A program made the position numbers and the translations under genes. A stretch of 64,000 nt of DNA from Poriferisodalis sp965203655 (lineage in GTDB: Bacteria; Actinomycetota; Acidimicrobiia; Acidimicrobiales; Poriferisodalaceae): positions 310,001-374,000 of the forward strand of contig NZ_CBDBDD010000008.1 of the NCBI RefSeq assembly GCF_965203655.1. The letters are read 5' to 3'. How positions within the stretch are numbered: the first letter of the stretch is position 1; every line of letters begins with the position of its first letter. This document shows positions 1 through 8,630 of the stretch, piece after piece. The notes beneath the pieces were generated by a model. It was given only the letters and a program-made list of their open reading frames with translations, was not told the origin of the DNA and did no database searches.

Positions 1-409
1 CGTCGGGAATGCCGTGGCAGATGATCTCGTTGACCGACGTGCACAGCGACTTGGGAAACCCGTTGTAATTCAGTGGGCTCGGGTAACCGCCTTCAGCGAT
101 GCACGCTTCGTGGCAGATCTCGTCGAGATGTTCGCTGGTGACGCCCGGTGCGATCTCTGCTGCCACGGCACCCAGCACGCGCCGTGCGGCTGAGCCTGCC
201 AGCCGCATGGCGTCGATGGTGGCTTGATTGGAGGGCGACACGCCGCTCGGAGCCGGCGAGGCCTGGCCGCTGCGCGCGTATGGCGGCAACTCGATGTGCG
301 CGGGCACCGCCCGCCGGGGAGAGACCAAGCCGGCGACCACCGGCTCGAAATCCGCTGGCCTCGTCCGCGCTGCTGGCACTCGACGCTTGCGCCTGCCCAT
401 CGTGCTCAC
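1..409 (-). CDS. map: Methionine aminopeptidase type I (C-terminus missing, cut by window edge)
   Basis: This is the N-terminal part of the metalloenzyme that removes the initiator methionine from new proteins in the cytosol. The reverse strand reads a basic, proline-rich N-terminal extension of about 60 residues, then the family's opening helix (IDAMRLAGSAARRVLGAV), a segment around GGYPSPLNYNGFPKSLCTS and then VNEIICHGIPD, where the edge cuts it. ICHGIPD carries the conserved substrate-binding His; the metal-ligand residues lie beyond the edge. The start is taken as GTG at 409; an in-frame ATG at 400 is equally possible and neither has a clear Shine-Dalgarno. It follows the CoA-transferase gene by 55 nt in the same direction. 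Extended N-termini are known in actinobacterial MetAP1c forms. Confidence 0.9.
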   Translation of the reverse strand, partial: MSTMGRRKRRVPAARTRPADFEPVVAGLVSPRRAVPAHIELPPYARSGQASPAPSGVSPSNQATIDAMRLAGSAARRVLGAVAAEIAPGVTSEHLDEICHEACIAEGGYPSPLNYNGFPKSLCTSVNEIICHGIPD

Positions 410-464
410 GCTACCCGTGGGCCGTGGGTGCTTTGTTGTCGAGCCGTCTCCCGGGTGGGCGCGC

Positions 465-1712
465 TCAATCGGTGTCGTCGTCGAGCTCCGCGAGCACCTG
501 GTCGTTGTGCTCGCCCAGCTTGGGTGCCCGCCGGTAGATGCCCGGCGGCGTCGCACTCATGCGGATCGGCGGGGCTATCTGCACGATCGGCCGACCGACC
601 GGCTGCTCGACCGCAACGAGCATGTCCCGGGCCGCGACGTGAGGATCGCTGAACAGGTCGATCGGATGGTTCACCGGCCCGCAGGGCACCTTGCCGCCGA
701 TGGCAGCGATGACCTCTGCATTGGTGAGCGTCGCGGCCCACTCGGTCAAGGCCGCGATGATCTCGTCGCGATGGTGGTACCGCGCCCGCAGCGTGCGGGT
801 CTCCTCCGCCCAGGCCCACTCGGGCCGGCCCATTGCGACCGCCAGCTCGCGCCAGTGGTTGTCGGTGGGGGCGCCGATGGCGATAGCCCCGTCGACGGTC
901 TCGAAGATGTCGAATGGCACGATGTACTGGTTCTTGTTGCCGCTGGGGGGCGTGTCGGGTTGGCCCAACACGCTGTAGCGGGTGACACCGACCTCGCTGA
1001 GGGCCATTACGGCGTCCACCATCGAGACGTCCACGAACTGCCCCTCACCGGTCCTCTGCGCGTGGAACAGCGCCGCCAGCACCCCCATGGCGCCGATCGT
1101 GCCGGGGTATGTGTCCCCGATGTAGGGGCCCACGACGTGCCGGTCGTCGGGACCGCTGCCGGTGGCCGAGACCATGCCCGACATCGCCTGGGCCACGACG
1201 TCGTACGCCGGCCAGTCGACATAGGGGCTCTCGCCTGAGCGCGGGTCGCCGAAGCCGCGGATAGCGCCGTACACGAGCCTGGGGTTGCGCTCGTGGAGCA
1301 CCTCCCAGCCCACTCCGAGCGCATCCATCACACCCGCGCGCATGTTCTCGACCAGTGCATCCGCGGTGTCGACGAGCTGCAGGAACTGTTCCCGCTGCTC
1401 ATCATCGGTCAGATCGAGGGCAACGCCGCGCTTGTTGCGGTTGTAGTTGGCGAATCCGGCGCCGAAGTTGCGTTCGGTGTCCTCGCGGGTGAACGGCGCC
1501 ATCTTGCGGGCCAGCTCGCCCCGCGGCGGCTCCACCTTGATCACATCAGCCCCGAGGTCGGCGAGCATCATCGTCGACCACGGACCTGCCAGCGCGTGGG
1601 TGCAGTCGATGATGCGGATGCCTTGCAGCGGGCCGGTGTTCGCGGCTGCCATCGGCGCGACCCGCTCATGCGCGGTGAGATGGTCTTCGGCAGGGGCGTC
1701 CAGCTCCGTCAT
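465..1712 (-). CDS. CaiB/BaiF family CoA-transferase (class III)
   Basis: The 415-residue protein belongs to the class III CoA-transferases, which move CoA between carboxylic acids in the cytosol, usually in fatty-acid, carnitine or aromatic-acid breakdown. The family opening is clear (LQGIRIIDCTHALAGPW, then MLADLGADVIKVEPPRGE), followed by the LDLTDDEQREQFLQLV and LVYGAIRGFG segments and a typical C-terminal domain. The ATG at 1712 is preferred because GGAAGAG precedes it; the open frame runs further upstream but without family character and into the neighbouring hydratase. The start lies 29 nt after that enoyl-CoA hydratase, so the two are probably cotranscribed and act on related acyl-CoAs. 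The substrate cannot be read from the sequence. A racemase-like relative sits at 27412. Confidence 0.9.
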   Translation of the reverse strand: MTELDAPAEDHLTAHERVAPMAAANTGPLQGIRIIDCTHALAGPWSTMMLADLGADVIKVEPPRGELARKMAPFTREDTERNFGAGFANYNRNKRGVALDLTDDEQREQFLQLVDTADALVENMRAGVMDALGVGWEVLHERNPRLVYGAIRGFGDPRSGESPYVDWPAYDVVAQAMSGMVSATGSGPDDRHVVGPYIGDTYPGTIGAMGVLAALFHAQRTGEGQFVDVSMVDAVMALSEVGVTRYSVLGQPDTPPSGNKNQYIVPFDIFETVDGAIAIGAPTDNHWRELAVAMGRPEWAWAEETRTLRARYHHRDEIIAALTEWAATLTNAEVIAAIGGKVPCGPVNHPIDLFSDPHVAARDMLVAVEQPVGRPIVQIAPPIRMSATPPGIYRRAPKLGEHNDQVLAELDDDTD

Positions 1713-1741
1713 GTCGGGATCTCTTCCATCCTCGGCGGGGA

Positions 1742-2539
1742 TCAGGCGAAATTCGGTCGGCGCTTCTCGACGATCGCGGCGTGACCTTCCCGCGCGTCCG
1801 AACCCGTGAAACCCAGCATCTCGAGCGCAGCCGAAGCGTCGAAGATGGGCCCCGCCATCCGCATCCAGTTGTTGAGGCTGTACTTCGTCCAGCGGATGGC
1901 GCTCTGGCTGCCCTTGGCCAACCTGCGAGCGACCCCAAAGGCCTCGTCGAGCACGGCATCGTCGTCGACCACTTTGCTGACGAGGCCCATGTCGTCGGCC
2001 TCTTCGCCGGTGATCGTGTCGCAGGTCAGCAGGTAGTACTTCGACTTGGCCATCCCGCACAGGATCGGCCACACGATCGCAGCGTGATCGCCGGCGGCCA
2101 CGCCGAGTCTGGTGTGTCCGTCCACGATCCGGGCGCTGCGCCCAGCGATCGAGATGTCGGCCATCAGCGCCGCGGCCAGACCGGCCCCGACGGCAACGCC
2201 CTCGATCGCCGACACGATGATCTTGGAGCAGTTGATCATGTTGTAGACGATGTCCCGCGCTTCGCGCAGTGCCCGCTGGCGCGTCTCGAAGTCGTCCATG
2301 ATCTCCTGGATCATGTCCAGGTCTCCGCCGGCGGAAAAGGTGCCGTTCGCGCCGCGGATGACGGCCACCCGGGTGTCAGGATCCTCGTCCACCGCGCGCC
2401 AGACATCGGCCAACGCCAGATGCTTCGGCGCATCTACCGAATTCAGCCGTCCGGGCGTGTCAATCACGATCTCGAGCACGCCGTCGTCGTCGGGGCCCAC
2501 GATCTGAAGCGCTGAGTAGGGGGCGTAGCGGTCGTTCAT
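1742..2539 (-). CDS. Enoyl-CoA hydratase/isomerase (crotonase) family protein
   Basis: This 265-residue crotonase-fold protein probably hydrates or isomerises an enoyl-CoA in the cytosol. The two oxyanion-hole regions are visible: FSAGGDLDMI and the segment around AIEGVAVGAGLAAALMADI, followed by the DGHTRLGVAAGDHAAIVWP stretch. The position of the second catalytic glutamate of true hydratases is occupied by a GVAAGDH sequence, so a non-hydratase crotonase activity is possible. The ATG at 2539 fits the family N-terminus; the upstream open frame reads as noise. The gene sits 11 nt after the HIT gene and 29 nt before the CoA-transferase gene, suggesting one operon for acyl-CoA handling. The exact reaction remains unassigned. 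Confidence 0.88.
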   Translation of the reverse strand: MNDRYAPYSALQIVGPDDDGVLEIVIDTPGRLNSVDAPKHLALADVWRAVDEDPDTRVAVIRGANGTFSAGGDLDMIQEIMDDFETRQRALREARDIVYNMINCSKIIVSAIEGVAVGAGLAAALMADISIAGRSARIVDGHTRLGVAAGDHAAIVWPILCGMAKSKYYLLTCDTITGEEADDMGLVSKVVDDDAVLDEAFGVARRLAKGSQSAIRWTKYSLNNWMRMAGPIFDASAALEMLGFTGSDAREGHAAIVEKRRPNFA

Positions 2540-2550
2540 GGAGGGTGACG

Positions 2551-3033
2551 CTAGCTCGGAGGGGCCGCAGCCGTCCGGGCCTCGGGATCCGGCGCGCTGA
2601 GCTTCCGGTACGCAGATTCGATCTCGCCGGCCGGTGCGAAGATCCGCTCCCACGGGTGCAGAAGCCGGTCGCGCCCGTAGCGCGGGATCACGTGGATGTG
2701 AAAGTGAAACTGCGTCTGGTCAGCCGCAGCGCCGTTGTTGTTGAGCAGGTTCACACCCACCGGCTTCAGCCGCTCGCGCACCAGGCCCGCGACCCGACGT
2801 GCTGCCTGCATCACGTGCGCTGCGTCGTCATCGGTGAGTTCCCAGATGTCAGTGACGTGGCGGCGCGGAATGACCAGGCAGTGGCCGACGGTCATGGGCA
2901 GCCGGTCCATGAACGCCACGGCGTGATCGTCCTCGTAGAAGCGCAGTGCCGGGACCTCGCCCGCCGCGATCGCGCAGAACGTGCAGCCCGGCATCCGGTC
3001 CGCAGCCGGCTGATTGGGTGCAGGAATGTTCAC
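2551..3033 (-). CDS. HIT (histidine triad) family protein
   Basis: A 160-residue histidine-triad nucleotide hydrolase or transferase of the HINT/Fhit type. The triad is explicit (FHFHIHVIPR, residues about 110-119), and the zinc-type CTFCAI motif sits near residue 17, as in actinobacterial HIT proteins. Such proteins cleave nucleoside phosphoramidates or dinucleoside polyphosphates in the cytosol; the physiological substrate is usually unknown. The GTG at 3033 was taken because it clears the upstream coaA gene by 24 nt; an internal ATG (MPGCTFCAI, 2994) is a credible alternative start. The gene lies between coaA and the crotonase gene on the same strand. Confidence 0.92.
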   Translation of the reverse strand: MNIPAPNQPAADRMPGCTFCAIAAGEVPALRFYEDDHAVAFMDRLPMTVGHCLVIPRRHVTDIWELTDDDAAHVMQAARRVAGLVRERLKPVGVNLLNNNGAAADQTQFHFHIHVIPRYGRDRLLHPWERIFAPAGEIESAYRKLSAPDPEARTAAAPPS

Positions 3034-3057
3034 TGGGGGATCGGCTCGGCCAGCCCG

Positions 3058-4017
3058 TCAGTGGTACCGCAGCTCGACGTGGTCGATGACGTGGTCGTGG
3101 CCTTTCGCGAGCACCAAGTCGGCTCGAGCCCGCGTGGGCAGGATGTTCTCCTGCAAGTTGACAAGGTTGATCGAGCGCCAGATGGTGCGGGCGACGGCGT
3201 CGGCCGCAGATGGAGGCAGATCAGCGAACTGGGCGAAGTAGGCAGACTGCTCGCGGAACACAGTGTTGCGCAGTTGCTGGAATCGCTCGACGTACCACTC
3301 CTCGAGGTCTTCGGCTTCGGCGTCCACATAGATGGTGAAGTCGAAGAAGTCCGACACGAACGGGGTATTCGACGGCGGACCGGTCTGCAGCACGTTGAGG
3401 CCTTCGACAATGAGGATGTCCGGCTGGTTGATGAGCTGGACCTCGTCGGTCACGTCATAGATGATGTGCGAGTACACCGGCGCGGCGACGTCAGGCTCGC
3501 CGCTGGAGATGCGCTGGAGAAAATCGCGCAGCTCACCACGGCGGTAGGACTCGGGGAAGCCCTTGCGACCGAGAATGCCGCGCTGGGTCAGCTCGGCGTT
3601 CGGCAGCAGGAACCCGTCAGTGGTGACCAAGTCGACCTCTGGATGCTCGGGCCAGGAGGCCAGGACGGCTTGGAGGATGCGCGCCGTCGTGCTCTTGCCC
3701 GCTGAGACGCTGCCGCCGATGCCGATCAGGTACGGCCTCGGTGGCAGCACCCTGCCGAAGAATCCTTCGGTCGTCGCACGCAGCTGACGCTTTGCGGCAA
3801 CCCGCAGGTTCAGCAGCCGTGACAGGGGCAGGTAGATGTCTCGCACCATGTCGAGCGTCACCGGCTCGACGAGGCCGGCGAGCGCTTCGAGTTCGTCTTC
3901 GGTCAACGCGAGTGGAGTGGCGTCGCGCAGCTTCGCCCACTGCTCGCGGGTGAACCGGCAATGCCGGTTGTCGATGCCCGGCTCGAAGCCCCGGTCGAGC
4001 GAAATTGCGTCCGTCAC
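3058..4017 (-). CDS. coaA: Pantothenate kinase (type I)
   Basis: The enzyme phosphorylates pantothenate with ATP, the first and feedback-regulated step of coenzyme A synthesis in the cytosol. At 319 residues it matches the family length. The P-loop reads GIGGSVSAGKST, followed by TTDGFLLPN, the KGFPESYRRGEL segment and YSHIIYDV, all diagnostic of bacterial CoaA. The GTG at 4017 is chosen because translation then starts 4 nt after the flavoprotein stop and gives the canonical N-terminus; the longer frame overlaps that gene. Together with coaD at 43981 it covers two CoA steps in this window. CoA-using enzymes surround it, although linkage to them is inferred from position only. Confidence 0.95.
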   Translation of the reverse strand: MTDAISLDRGFEPGIDNRHCRFTREQWAKLRDATPLALTEDELEALAGLVEPVTLDMVRDIYLPLSRLLNLRVAAKRQLRATTEGFFGRVLPPRPYLIGIGGSVSAGKSTTARILQAVLASWPEHPEVDLVTTDGFLLPNAELTQRGILGRKGFPESYRRGELRDFLQRISSGEPDVAAPVYSHIIYDVTDEVQLINQPDILIVEGLNVLQTGPPSNTPFVSDFFDFTIYVDAEAEDLEEWYVERFQQLRNTVFREQSAYFAQFADLPPSAADAVARTIWRSINLVNLQENILPTRARADLVLAKGHDHVIDHVELRYH

Positions 4018-4021
4018 CCGC

Positions 4022-5302
4022 CTAGCTTGGCGAACTTGGGGCCGTGGGCGCAACCGGTTGGACGGTCGATGCGTATGCGCCCTGTGCATCGACCATGCCC
4101 CGGTGCCACCTGCGAGGCGTCGCGACGGCGGCCCGGGGGTAGTCCTCGAACATCCAGCGGGCGAATTGCCGGCGAGTCCAGCCCGACACATCGACCAGTC
4201 GCAGCGCTGCCTCGGCCAGTCGCTCATGAGCCAGTATCCGACTCAGGCCTCGCGCCAGCCGGTGGTCGAGGGCGAACTCTGCACGAGCGGCGCGTTCGTA
4301 GCGAGCGGCCACGCTGTGCGGCGGCCCGCCATTGGCAATTGCTGCGGCTGCCATGCGGCCCATCTGCAAGGCCTGCCCGATGCCTTCTCCGGTGAGCGGA
4401 TCGGCGGCAGCAGCCGCATCGCCGCAGATCAGCACGCGCCCATGGGCCAACGACAGCTCGCCCAGGCGGGCCGGGATCGGCCACGCCCGGGTGGGACCGT
4501 CAGGCTCGTGGCCGCCGAGCACCGTCGCGATATGGGCACGCTCGGTGAGGCCTGACCAGACGGCGGCAATCTGGCTGCCGTCCAGCGTGCCGGTGCCGTT
4601 GGACGAGCTGTAGCCAACTGCGTCCCGTGGCACGCCGAAGCCGACATTGACGCGACCGTCGCCGAGCGGGAATGACCAGGCGTATCCCGGCAGCATGTCC
4701 GGTTCGAACCACACCCACATGTCAGATGCGGCCCGACCGCTGGCGCGCAGGTAGCCGCGGAAGGCGTGCCAATCGCCCCGGTAGCGGGAAGGTCCGATGT
4801 CGAGCGCTTTGCGGACAGCCGAATAAACGCCGTCTGCGGCCACGACGAACCGTGCCTGAATGCGGCTCCCGTCACTGAGGCGGACCGACGCGACGCTCGC
4901 TCGCTGGCCGGCATCGTCGAAGCCTTCGAAGGCAACACCGAGCCGGACATCTGCACCCGACGCAACTGCACGTTCGACTAACGCAGCGTCGAGCTGCGCG
5001 CGGCGGCAGACGGCGGCGAACTGCCCGCGCCCATCAGGCAGCGGCAGCCCGATAATGCGACCCTGCGGCGAGCGGACCCACGCCGTGTTGACGTGCATCC
5101 ACGAGTCGAGCTGCTCGGGCTGCAGCCCGAGTCGTGAGAGTTCGCGCAGCGCCAGCGTCGTGAGCCCGTCACCGCAGCACTTGTCACGCCCGTGCGCTGC
5201 CCGGTCGACGAGCACCGCCTCGAGCCCGGCGCGCCGGGCCCACACGGCGGCTGACGTGCCTGCCGGACCGGCGCCCACGATCAGGACGTCAACGGTGGAC
5301 AT
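4022..5302 (-). CDS. Geranylgeranyl reductase family FAD-dependent oxidoreductase
   Basis: A 426-residue flavoprotein of the GGR/PHBH-like fold. The N-terminal dinucleotide motif is VLIVGAGPAGTSAAVWARR, followed by the RDKCCGDGLT signature of geranylgeranyl-reductase relatives and, near residue 285, the second FAD motif (LICGDAAAAADPLTGEGIG). Such enzymes reduce isoprenoid chains (menaquinone or lipid precursors) or hydroxylate small molecules. The ATG at 5302 overlaps a GAGGAG Shine-Dalgarno and starts 4 nt after the VanW gene stop, indicating cotranscription. The C-terminal part is helical and less conserved. Menaquinone side-chain reduction would be reasonable in an actinobacterium, but this is inference. 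Confidence 0.9.
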   Translation of the reverse strand: MSTVDVLIVGAGPAGTSAAVWARRAGLEAVLVDRAAHGRDKCCGDGLTTLALRELSRLGLQPEQLDSWMHVNTAWVRSPQGRIIGLPLPDGRGQFAAVCRRAQLDAALVERAVASGADVRLGVAFEGFDDAGQRASVASVRLSDGSRIQARFVVAADGVYSAVRKALDIGPSRYRGDWHAFRGYLRASGRAASDMWVWFEPDMLPGYAWSFPLGDGRVNVGFGVPRDAVGYSSSNGTGTLDGSQIAAVWSGLTERAHIATVLGGHEPDGPTRAWPIPARLGELSLAHGRVLICGDAAAAADPLTGEGIGQALQMGRMAAAAIANGGPPHSVAARYERAARAEFALDHRLARGLSRILAHERLAEAALRLVDVSGWTRRQFARWMFEDYPRAAVATPRRWHRGMVDAQGAYASTVQPVAPTAPSSPS

Positions 5303-5306
5303 CTCC

Positions 5307-7451
5307 TCAGGACCGCTCGGGCTCGGTGGTCTCGTCGACGCCAGTCCGATCGCCCGATGATTCGCCGGTGTCGTCGGTGTCGTCGCCGGTGCCGTCGTCG
5401 TCGCCCTCGGCGCCTTCGGCATCTTCGCCCTCGCCTGCGGCGCCTTCGCTTGCTTCACGTTCCTGGGCGAGCTGTTCGAGATCGACGTCCAGGCAGGGAT
5501 CGTCGGGGTAGCGCTCCAGATCGGAGTCGCGTTCGCCCGGCTTCTCGACGCACTCGAGCGGCGGGCACTCCACGATGGTCCCGTCCTCGCGCTCGCTGCC
5601 GTCGGGGACCATCTCGACCTCGGATTCGCCGGCCGGATCCCCATCGCTGGGCACCGTCTGCCCGTCATCTGCGGCCCCGGGAGTCGCCAGCAGTGGATCT
5701 ACGCACATCCGCGGCACCGAGCGCGTGCCGTCGCAGTTGCGGCCCTCCTCGGGCCGGTAACGCGCGTGGAACGTGTCGGTCTCGGTGGCGCCGTCGGAGA
5801 ACACCCGCGTGCGGTCGGTGCGCACACGGCGGCAGAACTCGCGCATCTCTTCTTGGGGCTCCCCGATCGTCACCACGACGTTTCGGGTCGAGTAGATCTC
5901 CACCGTGATCGACGTGTCGGTGTAGTTCGGCCAGATCAACACCCCGTAGGGAGTGGGATTGGTGAATCGCAGATCAGGCTTGGGAAACGAGATCGTCGGG
6001 TCCAGCCCGTAGGGATAGCGGCTGAGATACAGCGAGTGCGTCTGGTACTCGTCGATATCCATGCCAGCGTGAATCAGCGCATTGAAGATCGTGGTGGCGA
6101 ACTGCGACACGCCGCCCCCAATGTCATCGATGAGAACGCCCTTCTCGATGAAGCCGCCCTCGACGAAGCCCTTCTCCTCGGTGCGCCGGCCCACGTGCCC
6201 ATTCAGCGACAGGCTCTGGCCGGGCTCCACCACAGCGCCGCGCATGAGCTCGGCGAAGAGCTGGATGTTGGTCACACGGCCCTGGCAGCACGCGTGCTTG
6301 GTGGTGAACGTGCCCACGAGCTCGGTGATGCCCAGCGATTCCAGGTACGCCTGCTCCTCGCGGCTCACCGCCGGACGCGACGGCAACCCAATCGGTACCT
6401 CAACGCCTGCCACCAGCGCCTCAGCCACCAATTCGCCCACTTCGTCCGCGCAGCACGCCACACCGCCATCGCTGGCCACCACCGTCGGCACGCCGCTCAG
6501 CACTGTCATGGCCGCCGTGGTGAACGGCGCGGATTGCGCGGCAAAGGCCTCCTCGAGGTACGGGCTGATGCCGTCGGTGTCGAGGCTGATCTCCGGTGGT
6601 ATCGAGTGCGGGTCCAGGACCAACCAGCCCGCAATCGTCTCAAGCGTCAGCTCGTGCGTCTCGTCCTGGTAGGCCACGACGAGACTGCGCCCGTAGCGCT
6701 CGTGCGCCTCGTTGACGACTTGCTGCAGCTCGGGCGTGTATTCGAGCGGCAAGCTCTGCTGGAGCTGCGCTGCGATCTCGATGCGGGCGTAGCCCCGTGC
6801 GATGCCCTCGAGGACCTGATCCACGATGGCATCGGCGTCGACGACCTGACCTGGCTGGCCCAAGTCGACCGCAAGGCCGTCGTTGACGACGACGATTGAC
6901 GGGGGAGCGGCCGTCACCCCGATGTCCGCGGCATTCGCGAGCACGGCTCGGGCCATGGGTCGCTCGACGCGGTAGCGGCGCTCGGAGAACTGCGGGTCGA
7001 CCGACTGCGCCGACCACGGCGCGGCCGCCGAGTTCTCGCCCGACCCGCTGCCCGCGGACCGCCGTTGCCGCACGGCGTCGTAGGTGGCGTCGCTCTCGAG
7101 CGTGATGCCGAGGTCGGCGACCGTCAGCTGCACCTCCCCGACATCGGTTCGCACCACGACCGGCGTGGCGGCCAGCTCAGCCGCAAGCGTGGCGATGCGG
7201 AGTTGCAGCGCATCGGGGCTCACCTCGGTGGGCGTGCCGGGCTCAGTCGTCGGAAGGATCACTGGCCGCTGGGAGGTGACCGGACCTCCGGCCGTCGCCG
7301 CAGTCGTCGGTGCGGGAGCCTCTGCCGGATCCCTCACTGCCAGGACGGCTGTTGCAACGATCGCTGCCACCAAGATCGCTGCTGCGCTGATGATCGACCA
7401 CTTGGGCGCCCACGACGGCCAACGCACGGAGATTGAGCGTACGGGTCGCAT
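5307..7451 (-). CDS. VanW family protein with N-terminal membrane anchor
   Basis: A 714-residue exported or membrane-anchored protein. After a short basic N-terminus there is one hydrophobic segment (about residues 19-42, IISAAAILVAAIVATAVLAV), then a Thr/Pro-rich linker, putative peptidoglycan-binding repeats (PG_binding_4 type, roughly residues 80-370) and a VanW domain beginning near TKHACCQGRVTNIQLFAEL and containing GGGVSQFATTIFNAL. Paired cysteines (ACC and HACC) may form disulfides outside the cell. The last 130 residues are strongly acidic and low in complexity. Such proteins are envelope-associated; the original link to vancomycin clusters does not define a biochemical role. The ATG at 7451 is where the basic N-region begins; transcription diverges from the SDR gene at 7615. 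Confidence 0.9.
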   Translation of the reverse strand: MRPVRSISVRWPSWAPKWSIISAAAILVAAIVATAVLAVRDPAEAPAPTTAATAGGPVTSQRPVILPTTEPGTPTEVSPDALQLRIATLAAELAATPVVVRTDVGEVQLTVADLGITLESDATYDAVRQRRSAGSGSGENSAAAPWSAQSVDPQFSERRYRVERPMARAVLANAADIGVTAAPPSIVVVNDGLAVDLGQPGQVVDADAIVDQVLEGIARGYARIEIAAQLQQSLPLEYTPELQQVVNEAHERYGRSLVVAYQDETHELTLETIAGWLVLDPHSIPPEISLDTDGISPYLEEAFAAQSAPFTTAAMTVLSGVPTVVASDGGVACCADEVGELVAEALVAGVEVPIGLPSRPAVSREEQAYLESLGITELVGTFTTKHACCQGRVTNIQLFAELMRGAVVEPGQSLSLNGHVGRRTEEKGFVEGGFIEKGVLIDDIGGGVSQFATTIFNALIHAGMDIDEYQTHSLYLSRYPYGLDPTISFPKPDLRFTNPTPYGVLIWPNYTDTSITVEIYSTRNVVVTIGEPQEEMREFCRRVRTDRTRVFSDGATETDTFHARYRPEEGRNCDGTRSVPRMCVDPLLATPGAADDGQTVPSDGDPAGESEVEMVPDGSEREDGTIVECPPLECVEKPGERDSDLERYPDDPCLDVDLEQLAQEREASEGAAGEGEDAEGAEGDDDGTGDDTDDTGESSGDRTGVDETTEPERS

Positions 7452-7539
7452 GGTGCTGCGGAGCGTCAGCCTCCGAGGTGTGGGTGCTGAGGCGTGAGCG
7501 CTGCGAAGATCGGGTGCTCGTGCGATACTCCGAGCCGTC

Positions 7540-7570
7540 GGCACCGCACGTGCGACCGTGCAGCGGTGCC
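7540..7570. promoter_or_regulatory. Inverted repeat in divergent promoter region
   Basis: The 163-nt gap between the divergent VanW and SDR starts contains an inverted repeat: GGCACCG CACG (7540-7550) pairs with CGTG CAG CGGTGCC (7557-7570), giving an 11-bp stem with a 3-nt bulge. Because it sits between two divergent starts it could be a repressor operator or an RNA hairpin in the SDR leader. No regulator gene is adjacent. The rest of the gap shows no confident -35/-10 pair. Confidence 0.35.
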
Positions 7571-7614
7571 GTACGTGAACAGCAGCAAGCGACAGGGAAG
7601 GGACCCAGGACACC

Positions 7615-8532
7615 ATGAGCAAGCTGTGCGAAGGTCGGGTCGTCATTGTGACCGGGGGTGCCCGGGGAATCGGGCGCGAGCACTGTCTCATGCTCGCCGA
7701 GCACGGGGCGAAGGTGGTCTGCAACGACCTCGGGGGTGCCCGAGACGGCACTGGCGCTGACACCGGTCCCGCCGATGACGTAGTCAACGAGATCGCCGCC
7801 ATGGGCGGGGAGGCCGTCGCCAACGGAGACGATGTCTCGGATTGGGAGGGTGCTCAGCGGCTGGTGAACCAAGCCATCGAGACCTTCGGCGATCTGCACG
7901 GCGTCGTGAGCAATGCGGGCATTCTGCGAGACCGCATGCTGGTCAACATGACCGAGGCCGAATGGGACGCGGTGATCAAGGTGCACCTCAAGGGCACCTT
8001 TGCGCCCGCACGCTGGGCCGGTGCCTACTGGCGCGAGAAGTCGAAAGCCGGCGCGCAGGTCAACGCGTCGATCGTCAACACGACCTCAGTCTCGGGCATC
8101 TATGGCAATCCGGGCCAGACCAACTACGGCGCCGCCAAGATGGGCATCGCGGCATTCACCGTCATCGCGGCGCGTGAATTGGCGCGTTACGGCGTACGCG
8201 TCAATGCAGTGGCACCGGGGGCCCTGACTCGTATGACCGAAGACTTGGGCATGGGCCAGGCCTCAGAGGAAGACCAAGCGCTCATGCACCCGCGCTACAT
8301 CGCACCGATCGTCACCTGGCTGTGCTCGGAAGAAGCAGCCGGCGTGAGCGGCCGGGTCTTCGAGGCCTCGGGGCGGATGCTCGCCGTCGCCGAGGGCTGG
8401 GAGCGCGGACCGACAGTCGACGCCATCGACGACCCCACGAAGATAGGCGAAGCAGCGCGGCAGCTCGTGCGCGACGCCCGCCTCAACAGCGGCATGAACG
8501 GAGCGCCTGCCGACGGCGGCGTGGACGAATGA
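7615..8532 (+). CDS. SDR family 3-hydroxyacyl-CoA dehydrogenase-like oxidoreductase
   Basis: A 305-residue short-chain dehydrogenase closest in style to the dehydrogenase domain of peroxisomal multifunctional enzyme type 2. The NAD(P) motif is VTGGARGIGREH, followed by CNDLGGARDGTG, the NAG motif (VSNAGILRDRM) and the catalytic Ser/Tyr/Lys region (NTTSVSG and TNYGAAKMG). It would oxidise a (3R)-hydroxyacyl-CoA with NAD+ in the cytosol. An AGGGAAGGGACC stretch precedes the ATG at 7615. The MaoC-type hydratase gene follows after 98 nt and would supply its substrate. Substrate range cannot be read; branched or sterol-derived acyl-CoAs are possible. Confidence 0.92.
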   Translation: MSKLCEGRVVIVTGGARGIGREHCLMLAEHGAKVVCNDLGGARDGTGADTGPADDVVNEIAAMGGEAVANGDDVSDWEGAQRLVNQAIETFGDLHGVVSNAGILRDRMLVNMTEAEWDAVIKVHLKGTFAPARWAGAYWREKSKAGAQVNASIVNTTSVSGIYGNPGQTNYGAAKMGIAAFTVIAARELARYGVRVNAVAPGALTRMTEDLGMGQASEEDQALMHPRYIAPIVTWLCSEEAAGVSGRVFEASGRMLAVAEGWERGPTVDAIDDPTKIGEAARQLVRDARLNSGMNGAPADGGVDE

Positions 8533-8630
8533 GCCATCTGCGCTCGACGGCTTGGCGCTCGGGCACAGATGCGACCAATTCGAACAAGATTTGAACAGCA
8601 GATCTGAACAACACAGAGAGGACAACCCTG